Shown here in pieces: positions 42,601-56,400 of a DNA stretch of 64,000 bases (positions are counted from its first letter, which is position 1; every line of letters starts with the position of its first letter). A model generated the notes under the pieces. That model saw only the letters and a program-made list of their open reading frames with translations. It was not told the DNA's origin and did no database searches. The stretch comes from Lamellibrachia columna (Eukaryota; Annelida; Polychaeta; Sabellida; Siboglinidae): the NCBI GenBank assembly GCA_963662155.1, contig OY759261.1, positions 5,442,227 through 5,506,226 on the forward strand, in the 5' to 3' direction. The position numbers and the translations under genes were made by a program.

Positions 42601-44356
42601 AAATTGGTTAGAAACACAACATGACACAACATGACACAACTTGGCACATCATATACATGCTCAAAATATGTGGATAATCCAAAACATTAATTAGTTAATA
42701 ATTCCTGTTAGAGTGCGTATGTAAAGGGCAGCGTAAAAATGCGCAACTTCACTCCATCACCCAGCGTCACTGATATCTTCAACGGTCTCTACTAACGTGG
42801 ACATCCAGTTTGCTCCATACCATATAATAAATACAAAGTAAGTAAAACTGAAATCATATGAGAATAGGATCAACAGACAACCTCTGTCTAATGACCAGTG
42901 CCAACAAAACACATCAGAGAATTTAGAATCAACAAACAACCTCGGCCTAATGACCAGTGCCAATTAATCACATCTGAGAATAGAATCAACAGAACTCTGT
43001 TTGGCGACCACTGCTAAATAAACACATCTGAGAATAAAATCAACAGACAACCTTTGTCTACCGACCAGTGCTAACTAAACACATCAGAGAACATATTCAA
43101 CAAACAACCTCCATATTATGATCAGTGCCAACAAAACATATCTGACAATCAGAACTAGCCAAGTAATTCAATTCATAATATATCACTCTAACAGTACTGC
43201 CACATCATTAAAATTATTTACCTTTATTGCACAATAAAAAATGCCAAAATCACCACTACAATTATAATTAATCCAACATTTTCAGCACACAACCAACCAA
43301 AAGGGGCCGTATCCACGCCACGGGAACAACCTACACTACACAAACTGGGGCCACCCCAAAACCGTCACATAATTTTTTTAAATGCCCAAACAAGTTCATT
43401 CAAAAAGCTAGCATGACACTAGGGGGCATCATCTGTTGCTTACCCGAATGCGGGCACGATGTAGGTCTACACCGTACATCTGTAAGTTCTTTGCCCTATC
43501 TAGATAGTTATACTCAGCGTCTGCTGGGGTCTGGGCCCTGAAAACATAAGACAACACCAAACTACAGCCCAGTCCAGCCTTGTTGTGTCCAGCCAGACTG
43601 ACCAGCCATTAGGGACCAACGCAAATGTCACACGCAGAGGTAAATGCACACCACACAATCTGAATTGGTGCACGTTTGAAAAACGAGTTAATTTTGTAAT
43701 GGTTGTTTCAGAAACAGAGTCTGCAAGCAACGAAGGTCCAGATTTACTCACTTGGATAGAGCAAAATGAAATCAATCTGGAGTTCGTCGTCGTCTGAGCA
43801 CAAGTTCACGATAAAAATAAAATAATAAAAACTTTGCAGAATTGACCAATAAAGTCACATACTGCGTTGTAAAAAGGTATATTGAAAATATTAAATACAC
43901 CATGCATCTTTCTTTCATGCTGCACATACACAGTGCTGCCATTGACTTTGCCGTGATTCCTAAACATATACAACCAATGGTATTAAATAATCAAACAAAA
44001 CATTACCTAAACAATGAACAGGCCAAAGTATGGAAGAAATAGTGCATTGTGCAAACATTAAAATAATCATCCCACAAATTCATCTCATTTGTGAGAATAA
44101 GGAGCTACCCCCCACGCATCAGATCAGGATTCACACAAGTTCCATATAATCGTTCAACTTTTCCATGAATCCCTCTTTAAATTTGCAAAACAAATTAGAG
44201 TATCCAGCCTAATTGTAAACAAGTCCTTACAATACTTTCAAGAGATGAGTTTAATCTCCCACATAATGAATAACTGAAATGATGTCATAATCACCAATGA
44301 AAGACAACAGCATTATCAGTGACTTAATGTTCACACAATGCAAACTTAGTAATAGC

Positions 44357-44424
<68 letters not shown>

Positions 44425-47400
44425 CAGCAGTAGTTATTGTTGTAGTAGTAGTAACAGTAGCTGTAGTAGCAGTAGTAGTTGTTGTAGTAGCAGCAATGGT
44501 ATTACAACTGAAGCCATATCGGAAAGAATAGTCACAGTGGAGGTAACAGTGATATTAATAAAAAACAAGTTAGTTGTAACCCGGGTTGGTTCATTTACAA
44601 TCGTAATTATAATCAATTACACCATCAGCAGTAATGATGATTAATTATTACATCAAGGTTGTAATAGTCGTTACAATCTTATTGACATCCCTGTGCAATG
44701 ATATTATTCTTACACAATTTCATCATAATATTAGTAAATTACATTTTCCACGGTCCAAAATTAGTATAAATTTATTTGGGTGCAACAATAATCATAATTG
44801 AGACTTTTTAGTCATAATTTAAATCACTATTCAATCATAATACTAAATTATGTTTTCCGGATAATCAAGATTTGCAATTGAACCTAGCCCAGGCAGTAAC
44901 CAACGGCAACGAAATGATAAACAACAAACAAACAAACAAACACTGTGGGTCAGCCATAAGCAACACAACAACCAAACAGTGACGTCCAGCATGCTCAGGA
45001 GGGTGCCTTGACCAGTGGTCATCCTTACCCTCACCCAGCTGGCCACATACATGTCCATGCCATATGTATCCACTTGGCGCACCTGGTCAAGGTATAACAT
45101 CTCACAGGCGGCCGGAGTGAGGCCCCTGTGGTCAGCAAGTAGCGGTCAGTCTCACACCAATGTCCACTCCCAGGTATCACCAAGTCTACTGATTTTCAGG
45201 ATGGCTCTAATAATCTTTACCCCAAAATTAGGGCACAAATATTGGGAAATATCTTTACATTAGTGGAACACTGAATAACCTCGGCCTTGGAATAATGAAA
45301 ATGTATCCACAAGGGGGCATCACTGTTTGTGGTTTGAATGCCAGTTTTTACAGTAGACATATTTTTTTATTGGCAACAATATTAGGAGTTAGACGTGCCA
45401 GGGTATGTGGTTTTGAACAAAGTTGTTCAGCATCTTTGAAACAGTGAGACCATCGATGGCTAATTTTTTTAATTTTTGATACGTTCGTTTTCTACAATTA
45501 CGCAAAACAGCAACACGATCATCAACAGGAAAATGAACTCTGGTCTTCCCTCATACATATGGAAATATGAACTCTGGTCTGCCCTCATACATATGGAAAT
45601 ATGAACTCTGGTCTGCTCTCATACATATGGAAATATGAACTCTGGTCTGCTCTCATACATATGGAAATATGAACTCTGGTCTGCCCTCATACATATGGAA
45701 ATATGAACTCTGGTCTGCCCTCATACATATGGAAATATGAAAAATAATACAAATAAACCCTATTATTAGTGTAAATAGTTCAGCGTACGACACCCCAACT
45801 TAAGCTGGAAATTTCAGCAAATAAATTAAGCACTGTAAATATACACACGCTTTTAAACATCTCTGGGGGAATAATATTCCATGTGTGGGTTTCCATAAGA
45901 ATCAGCCCACCTACAACCTACCCACCTACAACCCACCCACCTACAACCCACCCATCTACAACCCACCCACCTGCCCATCTTAGGTACTGACCACAACAGT
46001 CATTAATATCTCTGTAACTGTCACATATCTGTCCAGAAAACAGTTATTTAACACAACAATCATTGGTTCTTGGCGTCTGTATAAAGTTGTACAAAGCAGA
46101 CGTTATTATCGAGTAAACAGTCATGAGACCTTTCAGTGATGACATGTAATAGACCATGCTGGCAAATTAAATAAATGGCAGATATATTGCAGAACCAACC
46201 CAGAAATGTTCATTTTCCTGAGTCAGCAAATAACAAATGCATCAAAGGCATCATTCAATGCAGAAAGTATAATGTAAACTGTACACATTCATAGATATGG
46301 TTTCAAAAACTACATAGTTGGTGCTCTGGTTAAAGGGGGCAACATCCAAGTGCTGCCACAAACTGTATAACTCTACCTAACCACCCAATTTAATTTGCTA
46401 ATAATTTAAGGTGGGTCTTCAGCCATCATTGACGAGACAAATTAACTCACTTAGGCATTACAAACAATTTGTACTGCCTAAGAATTTTGTGGAGAAGAAA
46501 TTAATTCATTGTGCATAGTTGCTAGATATGTTCCTTGCTCGAATGTCCATGTTATTTAAACATCCCAGGCCCCAATACATATTCCCTACGTCATACCCAG
46601 AAATACAGTACAAAATAAGAAAGCAATCTGTAAAAATTTAGACATATTAAATAATTGTTGCAGATTGCGAAAAGCCAAGATGATGATGCAGGGCGAACTA
46701 TGTTCATCTGCTGCGCAAATGAGGGTGACATTAATAGTGTCAATTGAAATGTTCTGTCCCCCCCCACTCACCCCATGTATGTGAGTTCACATCAAGCTCA
46801 TGCTGGGAGGATAGGTACAGAAAAGAGGGTCTTTCTACTATCTAGACTAACAAATCGTGACACAGTTGCAAAAAACTGGCACATCCCAGGAAACTGAAAC
46901 ACTTCTTAAAAACCAGGAATGCTTACAAATGTCCCCCAACAGAAATAACAAGAGTTATTCTATTTGGAAACATTCCGAGAATGGACAGACTGAAATGGAT
47001 TGATACACCATGCTTAAGTTTTCCATTACGTTTGCTTCCAAACATTCATAATCTCATGTTCTAACCAACAACATGGTGCAGTATTCACACACCCATTTTG
47101 AGGTTTAACCTGTTGGTTATATAGCAATACAAAACAAATATGAAAGGTTAAATCTGACTATTCTTGTGGCAATTTCCACGTGAACAGAGTGAGAATGAGT
47201 ATGTTTAGAAAAAGGTCGTGTTAATCCAATCATAGAATCAAACAATGTTAATACAGACTTCACTGGTGCAAGCAGGTGTGCCTGCCTCTGCAAACATCTG
47301 TGCCCGACTCTTCGAGGATGTGTGCCCAATTCCGAGAGCATGTGTGCCCAATTGCGCGAGCGTGTGTGCCCGACTCTGCCCGACTGACCTGTGCTGCTTG

Positions 47401-50400
47401 TGGAGCTGACAGACATCATGTTCGAAGTCTTCTGTTTGGTTGGTGATGAAGCGGAACTCAGACAAGTAGCCAGGCGTGTGGTCCTCGGGGTTGTAGTCTC
47501 CTAGCTCCGCTGAACACACAACCACTCGGTCTAACCTAACAACTAAACTCTATAAATTACTATTATTACTGTATTCAGCCTACTAAGCGCACAGAACACT
47601 TGAAACACCAACATTTTTTTCTCTAGACAATAAGGTAACTGTTTAACACTAGTGGTGTCATTTGGTGACTAGTGTAGAACAACTGAAAAGTGGTTCCAAC
47701 TGTTTAACACCAGATGGCGACACTTTTCTTTTGTTCTACACTAGTCAAATTATAATAATTATGGATCCTGCTGATTAAAAAATGGAATGTACACTTAATA
47801 CATTATTATTACTAAATCCTGGGATGGGTTTGATTATAATTATAATCATAACTAGTCGTAATTAATTACACTATAAACTGCAACTATGATAGGCAGTAGA
47901 GAGACGACGTACATTGGACGGCATAGCTGGCGAGGAGGGCAGCACTCTTGTAGGGAACCACCAGCTTCCCTTCCAGGATGTCTTTCTTCAGTTGCAGGAA
48001 GAAGTGATATCTGAAACAACCCGTCTCCATAGCAACATGCATAAGTCACAGTTTCTATACCAAGGCACAAGTCAGATGGCTAACAAGTAACTAGTGTAAC
48101 ATTTTGTCATACAAATTACACAGCAATCAAAACTTTGCCAAGTTATATCCACATTCCATATCTGAAAACATTGTAGAAATTATGCATTCTTTACTGGATG
48201 ATCCCTTTGCCAACAGAAGTAAACATTTGTGCTTAGTACGAAGGTAATCCAAGGTTATCCGTCCTATGGTTTTTGTGAAGCGGAGGCTTGGATTTCCAGT
48301 CTGCAGCACTTTACACATGTCCACCAACTTCTCATAAAGCATTCAGCATTGTTGCAATTACTGCACAAAAGTCAGTGTCAGTTTCCTGTGCTAGTGTCCC
48401 CACCTGGTGTATTCTTCTTGTAGCTTGCTTGGGTCGCTGACGTAGAACTTGACACGGAACTGAAGGTGGTAGGGCATAGCTGGAAGTAACAGATAAACAC
48501 ACATTAACCCATTAGACCTGACAACGGCCGTGGCCGGCCGCTCTGTGCAGTCCTGGAACGGCCGCCACTGGCCGCATACAGGACCCTCTAGTAAAAAAAT
48601 CCTGGCGAATAATTACTGAACTAAATGCAAAAAAATTTTGCCACACCCTAACGGATACATTTTGTAACAACAACAGCTCGTTATGTGCATGTGTTGCTCT
48701 TTAGGAAATCTTGATTTTCATAGGTTTTGTTCACGCTATCTAGAATTTTTTTATTTCTATATTTGTCATGATAAAATATGGTGTAACCTGAAAAATAACC
48801 ATAAGAATTTGATAATTTGTTTAGTGTTGCAAAGCTAACACATATAGCTACATTTTCTTCCTTGGGTTGCATAGGGTTATAGCATGGGATCATTGTCAAA
48901 TATCAGTCGCAAGGTTGAATAACTTTCAAAGTTTTAACAAACTTACTATTTTGTCTTTGCAAATTGTGCTCAAATGTCAACATTTTATTAGTATATCCTA
49001 TTTCTATGTATACAGGCATGTGGAGACATTACTACTCTTCCAAAAAAAACACATTGTCAATATTGAATAGTTTTTATACAGATTTTTGAACACAAGGAGG
49101 TAAAATCGCTCGAAATTTGCCAGAAATCGTGGGAACAGGGGAGCATGTTTTAATAAAATCCTGGGGCCTAATGGGTTAATATGCAGGGTTATTAGTCGGG
49201 TCATGTAGAAGAACACTATTGTATTAATACATAAACATTTGTATTGAGTAGACATATAGTTGTTTAAACGTTAAGATGTTTAGTAGTTTAAAGATAGGTT
49301 TAGTATGAGCTGATCTATTAGCTGAAACAAGTATTCCGGAGACACAGTACTATACAAATAAAAGTTATTAAAATACTTTTACTACTAGTTATACCTTTGA
49401 TCTGTTTCTTCACTGTCTTCAAAGGGTCCAGCCATCTCTGTAAGCACACAAATACACCCTTCATATAGATCAGAAGACACGTTTTGTTCCTCAAACATAG
49501 AACTATGTGGTGCCCCCACATGGGAGTGTGGAGAACTAACATAGAACTATGTGGTGCCCCCTGTGAACCAGATAAATACCACACGTACTGTGAACCAGAT
49601 TAATACCACACGTACTGTGAACCAGATAAATACCACACGTACTGTGAACCAGATAAATACCATACGTACTATGAACCAGATAAATACCATACGTACTATG
49701 AACCAGATAAATACCACAGGTACTATGAACCAGATAAATACCACAAGTTAACAGCTTTCGAATGTGCAACAGAGACAACCTGAAATAACTGATGGCACAT
49801 CTGGTACGTAATATAACACTAACATAAAGGTGAAGCCTCTGGTACGTAATATAACACTAACATAAGGGTGAAGCCTCTGGTACGTAATATAACACTAACA
49901 TAAGGGTGAAGTCTGGTACGTAATATAACACTAACATAAGGGTGAAGCCTCTGGTACGTAATATAACACTAACATAAAGGTGAAGCCTCTGGTACGTAAT
50001 ATAACACTAACATAAAGGTGAAGCCTCTGGTACGTAATATAACACTAACATAAAGGTGAAGCCTCTGGTACATAATATAACACTAACATAAAGGTGAAGC
50101 CTCTGGTACGTAATATAACACTAACATAAAGGTGAAGCCTCTGGTACGTAATATAACACTAACATAAAGGTGAAGCCTCTGGTACATAATATAACACTAA
50201 CATAAAGGTGAAGCCTCTGGTACGTAATATAACACTAACATAAAGGTGAAGCCTCTGGTACATAATATAACACTAACATAAAGGTGAAGCCTCTGGTACA
50301 TAATATAACACTAACATAAAGGTGAAGCCTCTGGTACATAATATAACACTAACATAAAGGTGAAGCCTCTGGTACATAATATAACACTAACATAAAGGTG

Positions 50401-53400
50401 AAGCCTCTGGTACATAATATAACACTAACATAAAGGTGAAGCCTCTGGTACATAATATAACACTAACATAAAGGTGAAGCCTCTGGTACATAATAACACT
50501 AACATAAAGGTGAAGCCTCTGGTACATAATATAACACTAACATAAAGGTGAAGCCTCTGGTACATAATATAACACTAACATAAAGGTGAAGCCTCTGGTA
50601 CATAATATAACACTAACATAAAGGTGAAGCCTCTGGTACATAATATAACACTAACATAAAGGTGAAGCCTCTGGTACATAATATAACACTAACATAAAGG
50701 TGAAGCCTCTGGTACATAATATAACACTAACATAAAGGTGAAGCCTCTGGTACATAATATAACACTAACATAAAGGTGAAGCCTCTGGTACATAATATAA
50801 CACTAACATAAAGGTGAAGCCTCTGGTACATAATATAACACTAACATAAAGGTGAAGCCTCTGGTACATAATATAACACTAACATAAAGGTGAAGCCTCT
50901 GGTACATAATATAACACTAACATAAAAGTGAAGCCTCTGGTACATAATATAACACTAACATAAAGGAGAAGCCGCTGGTACGTAATATAACACTAACATA
51001 AAGGTGAAGCCTCTGGTACGTAATATAACACTAACATAAAGGTGAAGCCTCTGGTACATAATATAACACTAACATAAAGGAGAAGCCGCTGGTACATAAT
51101 ATAACACTAACATAAAAGTGAAGCCTCTGGTACGTAATATAACACTAACATAAAGGTGAAGCCTCTGGTACATAATATAACACTAACATAAAGGAGAAGC
51201 CTCTGGTACATAATATAACACTAACATAAAGGTGAAGCCTCTGGTACATAATATAACACTAACATAAAAGTGAAGCCTCTGGTACATAATATAACACTAA
51301 CATAAAGGTGAAGCCTCTGGTACATAATATAACACTAACATAAAAGTGAAGCCTCTGGTACATAATATAACACTAACATAAAGGTGAAGCCTCTGGTACG
51401 TAATATAACACTAACATAAAGGTGAAGCCTCTGGTACGTAATATAACACTAACACAAAGGTGAAGCCTCTTGTAAGTAATATAACACTAACATAAAGGTG
51501 AAGCCTCTGGTACGTAATATAACACTAACATAAAGGTGAAGCCTCTGGTACGTAATATAACACTAACATAAAGGTGAAGCCTCTGGTAGGTAATATAACA
51601 CTAACATAAAGGTGAAGCCTCTGGTACGTAATATAACACTAACATAAAGGTGAAATCAACGGAAGTATAACAAATATTTTGTCATGTGATAAAACAAACA
51701 TGTATCTACGCCAACGCATGGTCAATCGCATTCAAAGTTATTCAAACGTTAGATCAGCTGATTTCTGCGTTCCGATGAGAGTGTTGTGATTTCTATTTAA
51801 TATCAGTACAAGCCATTTCTGTCAGCTACACCAGTGAAAATGTAAAACAAATTCAACTGTGATAAGGCGCCTCCTAGTGAATGATGGTGACAGTAGCGTA
51901 CATGTGCTGCTATCTTGCAGACAGCACCGAATGAACATTTTGACAAAAAACCCATATACATCCACACATATGCAATAAGAGTATAATTTTAAAATCCAAA
52001 AAATTTTTTTAATTGAGTTTATATAAAGGGGATGTAAAATCGCCATTGTACGCAAAACTATATATACATACAAACATGCATTAAAAAACAAATAAGTTAT
52101 AACATAAAAAATTATTTAGTACAATTTTATAAAACAAAAAAAATTAACATACAACAACTGTTGCAAAATAGGTATAAAATGATGCATTTTTGGCTTCTAT
52201 CTACTTACCTATTGTTGCGAAATAGGTAGAAAATGATGCATTTTTTGCTTCTATCTACTTACCTATGATTTCCACAACATAAGATTATTATTATTATTAA
52301 TACTAACGGCCATGGAATAGGGATAATGACATACTGTGTTAATGCTAATATTAATTACATTAATAAACAGCATTAATGCAAGCAGTGTACAAGCATAATA
52401 CTGTACTACTGCAAATGGTACACAACTGCATTATTGTATTACTATAAGCATTACATGCATAGCATATTGCAATGTAATAAATACATACACTGTATCATTG
52501 ATTACACAAGTGTAACATTGTACTCATGCAACATTGCGACAACTGTAATGTTGCAATGTAAGGAATATATAAATTTTATCATTGATTACACAAGTATAAC
52601 AATGTACTCAATCAACACTGAGACAACTGTAATATTGCAATGTAAGAAATACATACATTGTATAATTGATTATACAAGTGTCACCTTGTGCCCATGCAAT
52701 ATTGAGACAAGTGTAATGTTGCAATGTAAGAAATACATACATTGTATAATTGATTATACAAGTGTCACCTTGTGCCCATGCAATATTGAGACAAGTGTAA
52801 TGTTGCAATGTAAGAAATACATACATTGTATAATTGATTACACAAGTTTAACACTGTGCTCATGCAACATTGAGACAACTGTAATGTTGCAATGTTGAAA
52901 ACAATACACCACTGTAATACTGTAATACTGTATTAATGTAATTAAAACAGTGTAATACAGCAAGCACATCATCAACACATTACATTACATCTATTACTCA
53001 TTCATGTCATGGTTGATTTAACAAGATTGCCATCCAAGGTAAAGGCCCAGATGGCAAGTGGAAGGAAGCCATTGGCTTATCGCGAGTCCAACATTTTTAA
53101 TCTACGTGTAACCTGCCCTCCTGAGATATGTGTCAACCTTGTTTTTAAATATATTCAAGCTGCTAGCAATTACACAATCTGTAGAGAATTTGTTCCATTC
53201 ATTTATTGTCCTCTGTGAGAACGAGTACTTCCTGATTTCCAATCTACACTGATCCTTCACTAATGTTACCTGATGTCCTCTAATTCTACTGTCTTTCTTG
53301 AGTGAGAAAAAATATTTCTATCAATATTTTCGTACCCATTTCATATTAAAAAAAACTTCAGTTTGATCTCCTCATAACCGTCTTGTCTCTAGGGTTGTTA

Positions 53401-56400
53401 AACTACATTCTTTCAGTCATTCTTTATAACTAAGATCTCTCAGTTCTTGAATCGTTTTAGTTGTTCTCCTCTGCATTCACTCGTATCGTATATCTATCCT
53501 CCTTACGATATGGTTGTAATCAGTATGGTTATGTAAATGTAACATTGTAACCACATAGATGTTGTGTCAATGTAAACATATGAACAACATAATGTTAACC
53601 ACAGTTAATAAACTTAATACAACAGTTACTGAAAGCCAAGGCACAGAATCAGTATTGACACTGAGCTGCTGTAAGTATATTTGTTTCTATTCCAGTCCTA
53701 TCATTATGTTCATGTAACATAAATTGTAAATGGTTTTTTTCCCGTATATGCTATATACAAATTACGTCAGACTATCTAACATAACTATATTTGCAAGTTC
53801 ATAAAATTGTGTGAAAAGGCTATACATGTATCTATGATCATTGTTGCATTGTCTTGATGCCAACATTGCATGAATGACATCGCATGAAACAGATTAAACT
53901 TGCAAACATACATGGCTAGACTGTGCCCCTTAGAACATGTCTCAAACATACATGGCTAGACTGTGCCCCTTAGAACATGTCTCAAACATGGTTGTAGAAT
54001 CCTGTTGTGAGACTGTATATGGCCTGAGACAACCCCACGTACTGTTGTGAGACTGTATACGGCCTGAGACAACCCCATGCACTGTTGTGAGACTGTATAC
54101 GGCCTGAGACAACCCCATGTACTGTTGTGAGACTGTATACGGCCTGAGACAACCCCATGTACTGTTGTGAGACTGTATACGGCCTGAGACAACCCCACGT
54201 ACTGTTGTGAGATTGTATACGGCCTGAGACAACCCCACGTACTGTTGTGAGACTGTATACGGCCTGAGACAACCCCACGTACTGTTGTGAGACTGTATAC
54301 GGCCTGAGACAACCCCATGTACTGTTGTGAGACTGTATACGGCCTGAGACAACCCCACGTACTGTTGTGAGACTGTATACGGCCTGAGACAACCCCACGT
54401 ACTGTTGTGAGACTGTATACGGCCTGAGACAACCCCATGTACTGTTGTGAGACTGTATACGGCCTGAGACAACCCCATGTACTGTTGTGAGACAACCCCT
54501 GTTGATGTACTGTACTGTTGATGTACTGTACTGTTGATGTACTGTACTGTACTGTACTGTTGATGTACTGTACTGTTGGTGTACTGTACTGTTGATGTAC
54601 TGTACTGTACTGTTGATGTACTGTACTGTACTGTTGATGTACTGTACTGTACTGTTGATGTACTGTACTGTACTGTTGATGTACTGTACTGTTGATGTAC
54701 TGTACTGTACTGTTGATGTAGCCAATATCATATTTTATATGTTAGTTCTCATTCCGTCTCACACTTTTCTGAGCTGAAACACAGATCTTATTCACATTAT
54801 GACTCTCACATATCTCAGTGCTGTCAGATCTGTCGAAGGACTATTGAACATTGAGGAAAATACTAGCAGAAAACAGTAGCAAAGAGACTGGTGATAGGAA
54901 CGGCTAGTGCGGGTTTGATGGAAGTAAGCCATGGAGGGTAAGCATCTCGTTGTTTCTTTTCTCATCAACCTACTTCAAAGCAGTGCAAAGTATGGCCTAC
55001 CACGACAACATTTACCATGTTTGGTAGATTTGTCCAGGAAAGAGCACAGTAAGGGAGTGTGACAGCACAGTAAGGGAGTGTGACAGCACAGTAAGGGAGT
55101 GTGACAGCACAGTAAGGGAGTGTAACAGCACAGTAAGGGAGTCAAGTCAAGACTGATGTACACAGAAAGTCAAGATTGATGTACACAGAAAGTCAAGACT
55201 GGCATACACAGAAAGTCAAGACTGGCATACACAGAAAGTCAAGACTGGTGTACACAGAAAGTCAAGACTGGTGCACACAGAAAGTCAAGACTGGTGTACA
55301 CAGAAAGTCAAGACTGGTGTACACAGAAAGTCAAGACTGGTGTACACAGAAAGTCAAGACTGGTGAACACAGAAAGTCAACACTGGCATACACAGAAAGT
55401 CAAGACTGGCGTACACAGAAAGTCAAGACTAGTGTACACAGAAAGTCAAAACTGGTGTACACAGAAAGTCAAGACTGGCGTACACAGAAAGTCAAGACTG
55501 GTGTACACAGAAAGTCAAGACTGGTGTACACAGAAAGTCAAGACTAGTGTACACAGAAAGTCAAAACTGGTGTACACAGAAAGTCAAGACTGGCGTACAC
55601 AGAAAGTCAAGACTAGTGTACACAGAAAGTCAAAACTGGTGTACACAGAAAGCCAGGACTGGTGTACACAGAAAGTCAAGACTGGTGTAAACAGAAAGAA
55701 CAATCAAGACTGGAGTACACAGAAAGTCAAGACTGGCGTACACAGAAAGTCAAGACTGGCATACACAGAAAGTCAAGACTGGTGTACACAGAAAGTCAAG
55801 ACTAGTGTACACAGAAAGTCAAAACTGGCGTACACAGAAAGTCAAGACTGGCGTACACAGAAAGTCAAGACTGGCGTACACAGAAAGTCAAGACTGGTGT
55901 AAACAGAAAGAACAATCAAGACTGGAGTACACAGAAAGTCAAGACTGGCGTACACAGAAAGTCAAGACTGGCATACACAGAAAGTCAAGACTGGTGTACA
56001 CAGATAGTCAAGACTAGTGTACACAGAAAGTCAAAACTGGTGTACACAGAAAGTCAAGACTGGCGTACACAGAAAGTCAAGACTAGTGTACACAGAAAGT
56101 CAAAACTGGTGTACACAGAAAGCCAGGACTGGTGTACACAGAAAGTCAAGACTGGTGTAAACAGAAAGAACAATCAAGACTGGAGTACACAGAAAGTCAA
56201 TCAGAAAGTTATATCATCTAACTTGGTCAGCTAAGTTAAATAATGTTTCCACCCGTACAATTGGCATTGATGTCTTTATTACAGTTATCATTATGTTTAC
56301 CATCTTCAATGTTACTATAGCTTGCAGCTTGCATAGAGGATGTGTATATCTTACACCAGCCAACGTTCATCTCCATGGGGGGGACACAAGAAACCCCCAG

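Noticed and set aside
43585..43797. 70-codon plus frame next to exon 8b
   Set aside because: No family motif. It lies in the intron antisense to the gene and is short enough to be chance.
44297..44644. Poly-Ser protein on the plus strand
   Set aside because: It is an (AGT)n microsatellite.
45015..45263. Plus-strand 82-codon frame over exon 8a
   Set aside because: It is the complement of exon 8a. The minus strand has the splice sites, phase and FERM similarity.
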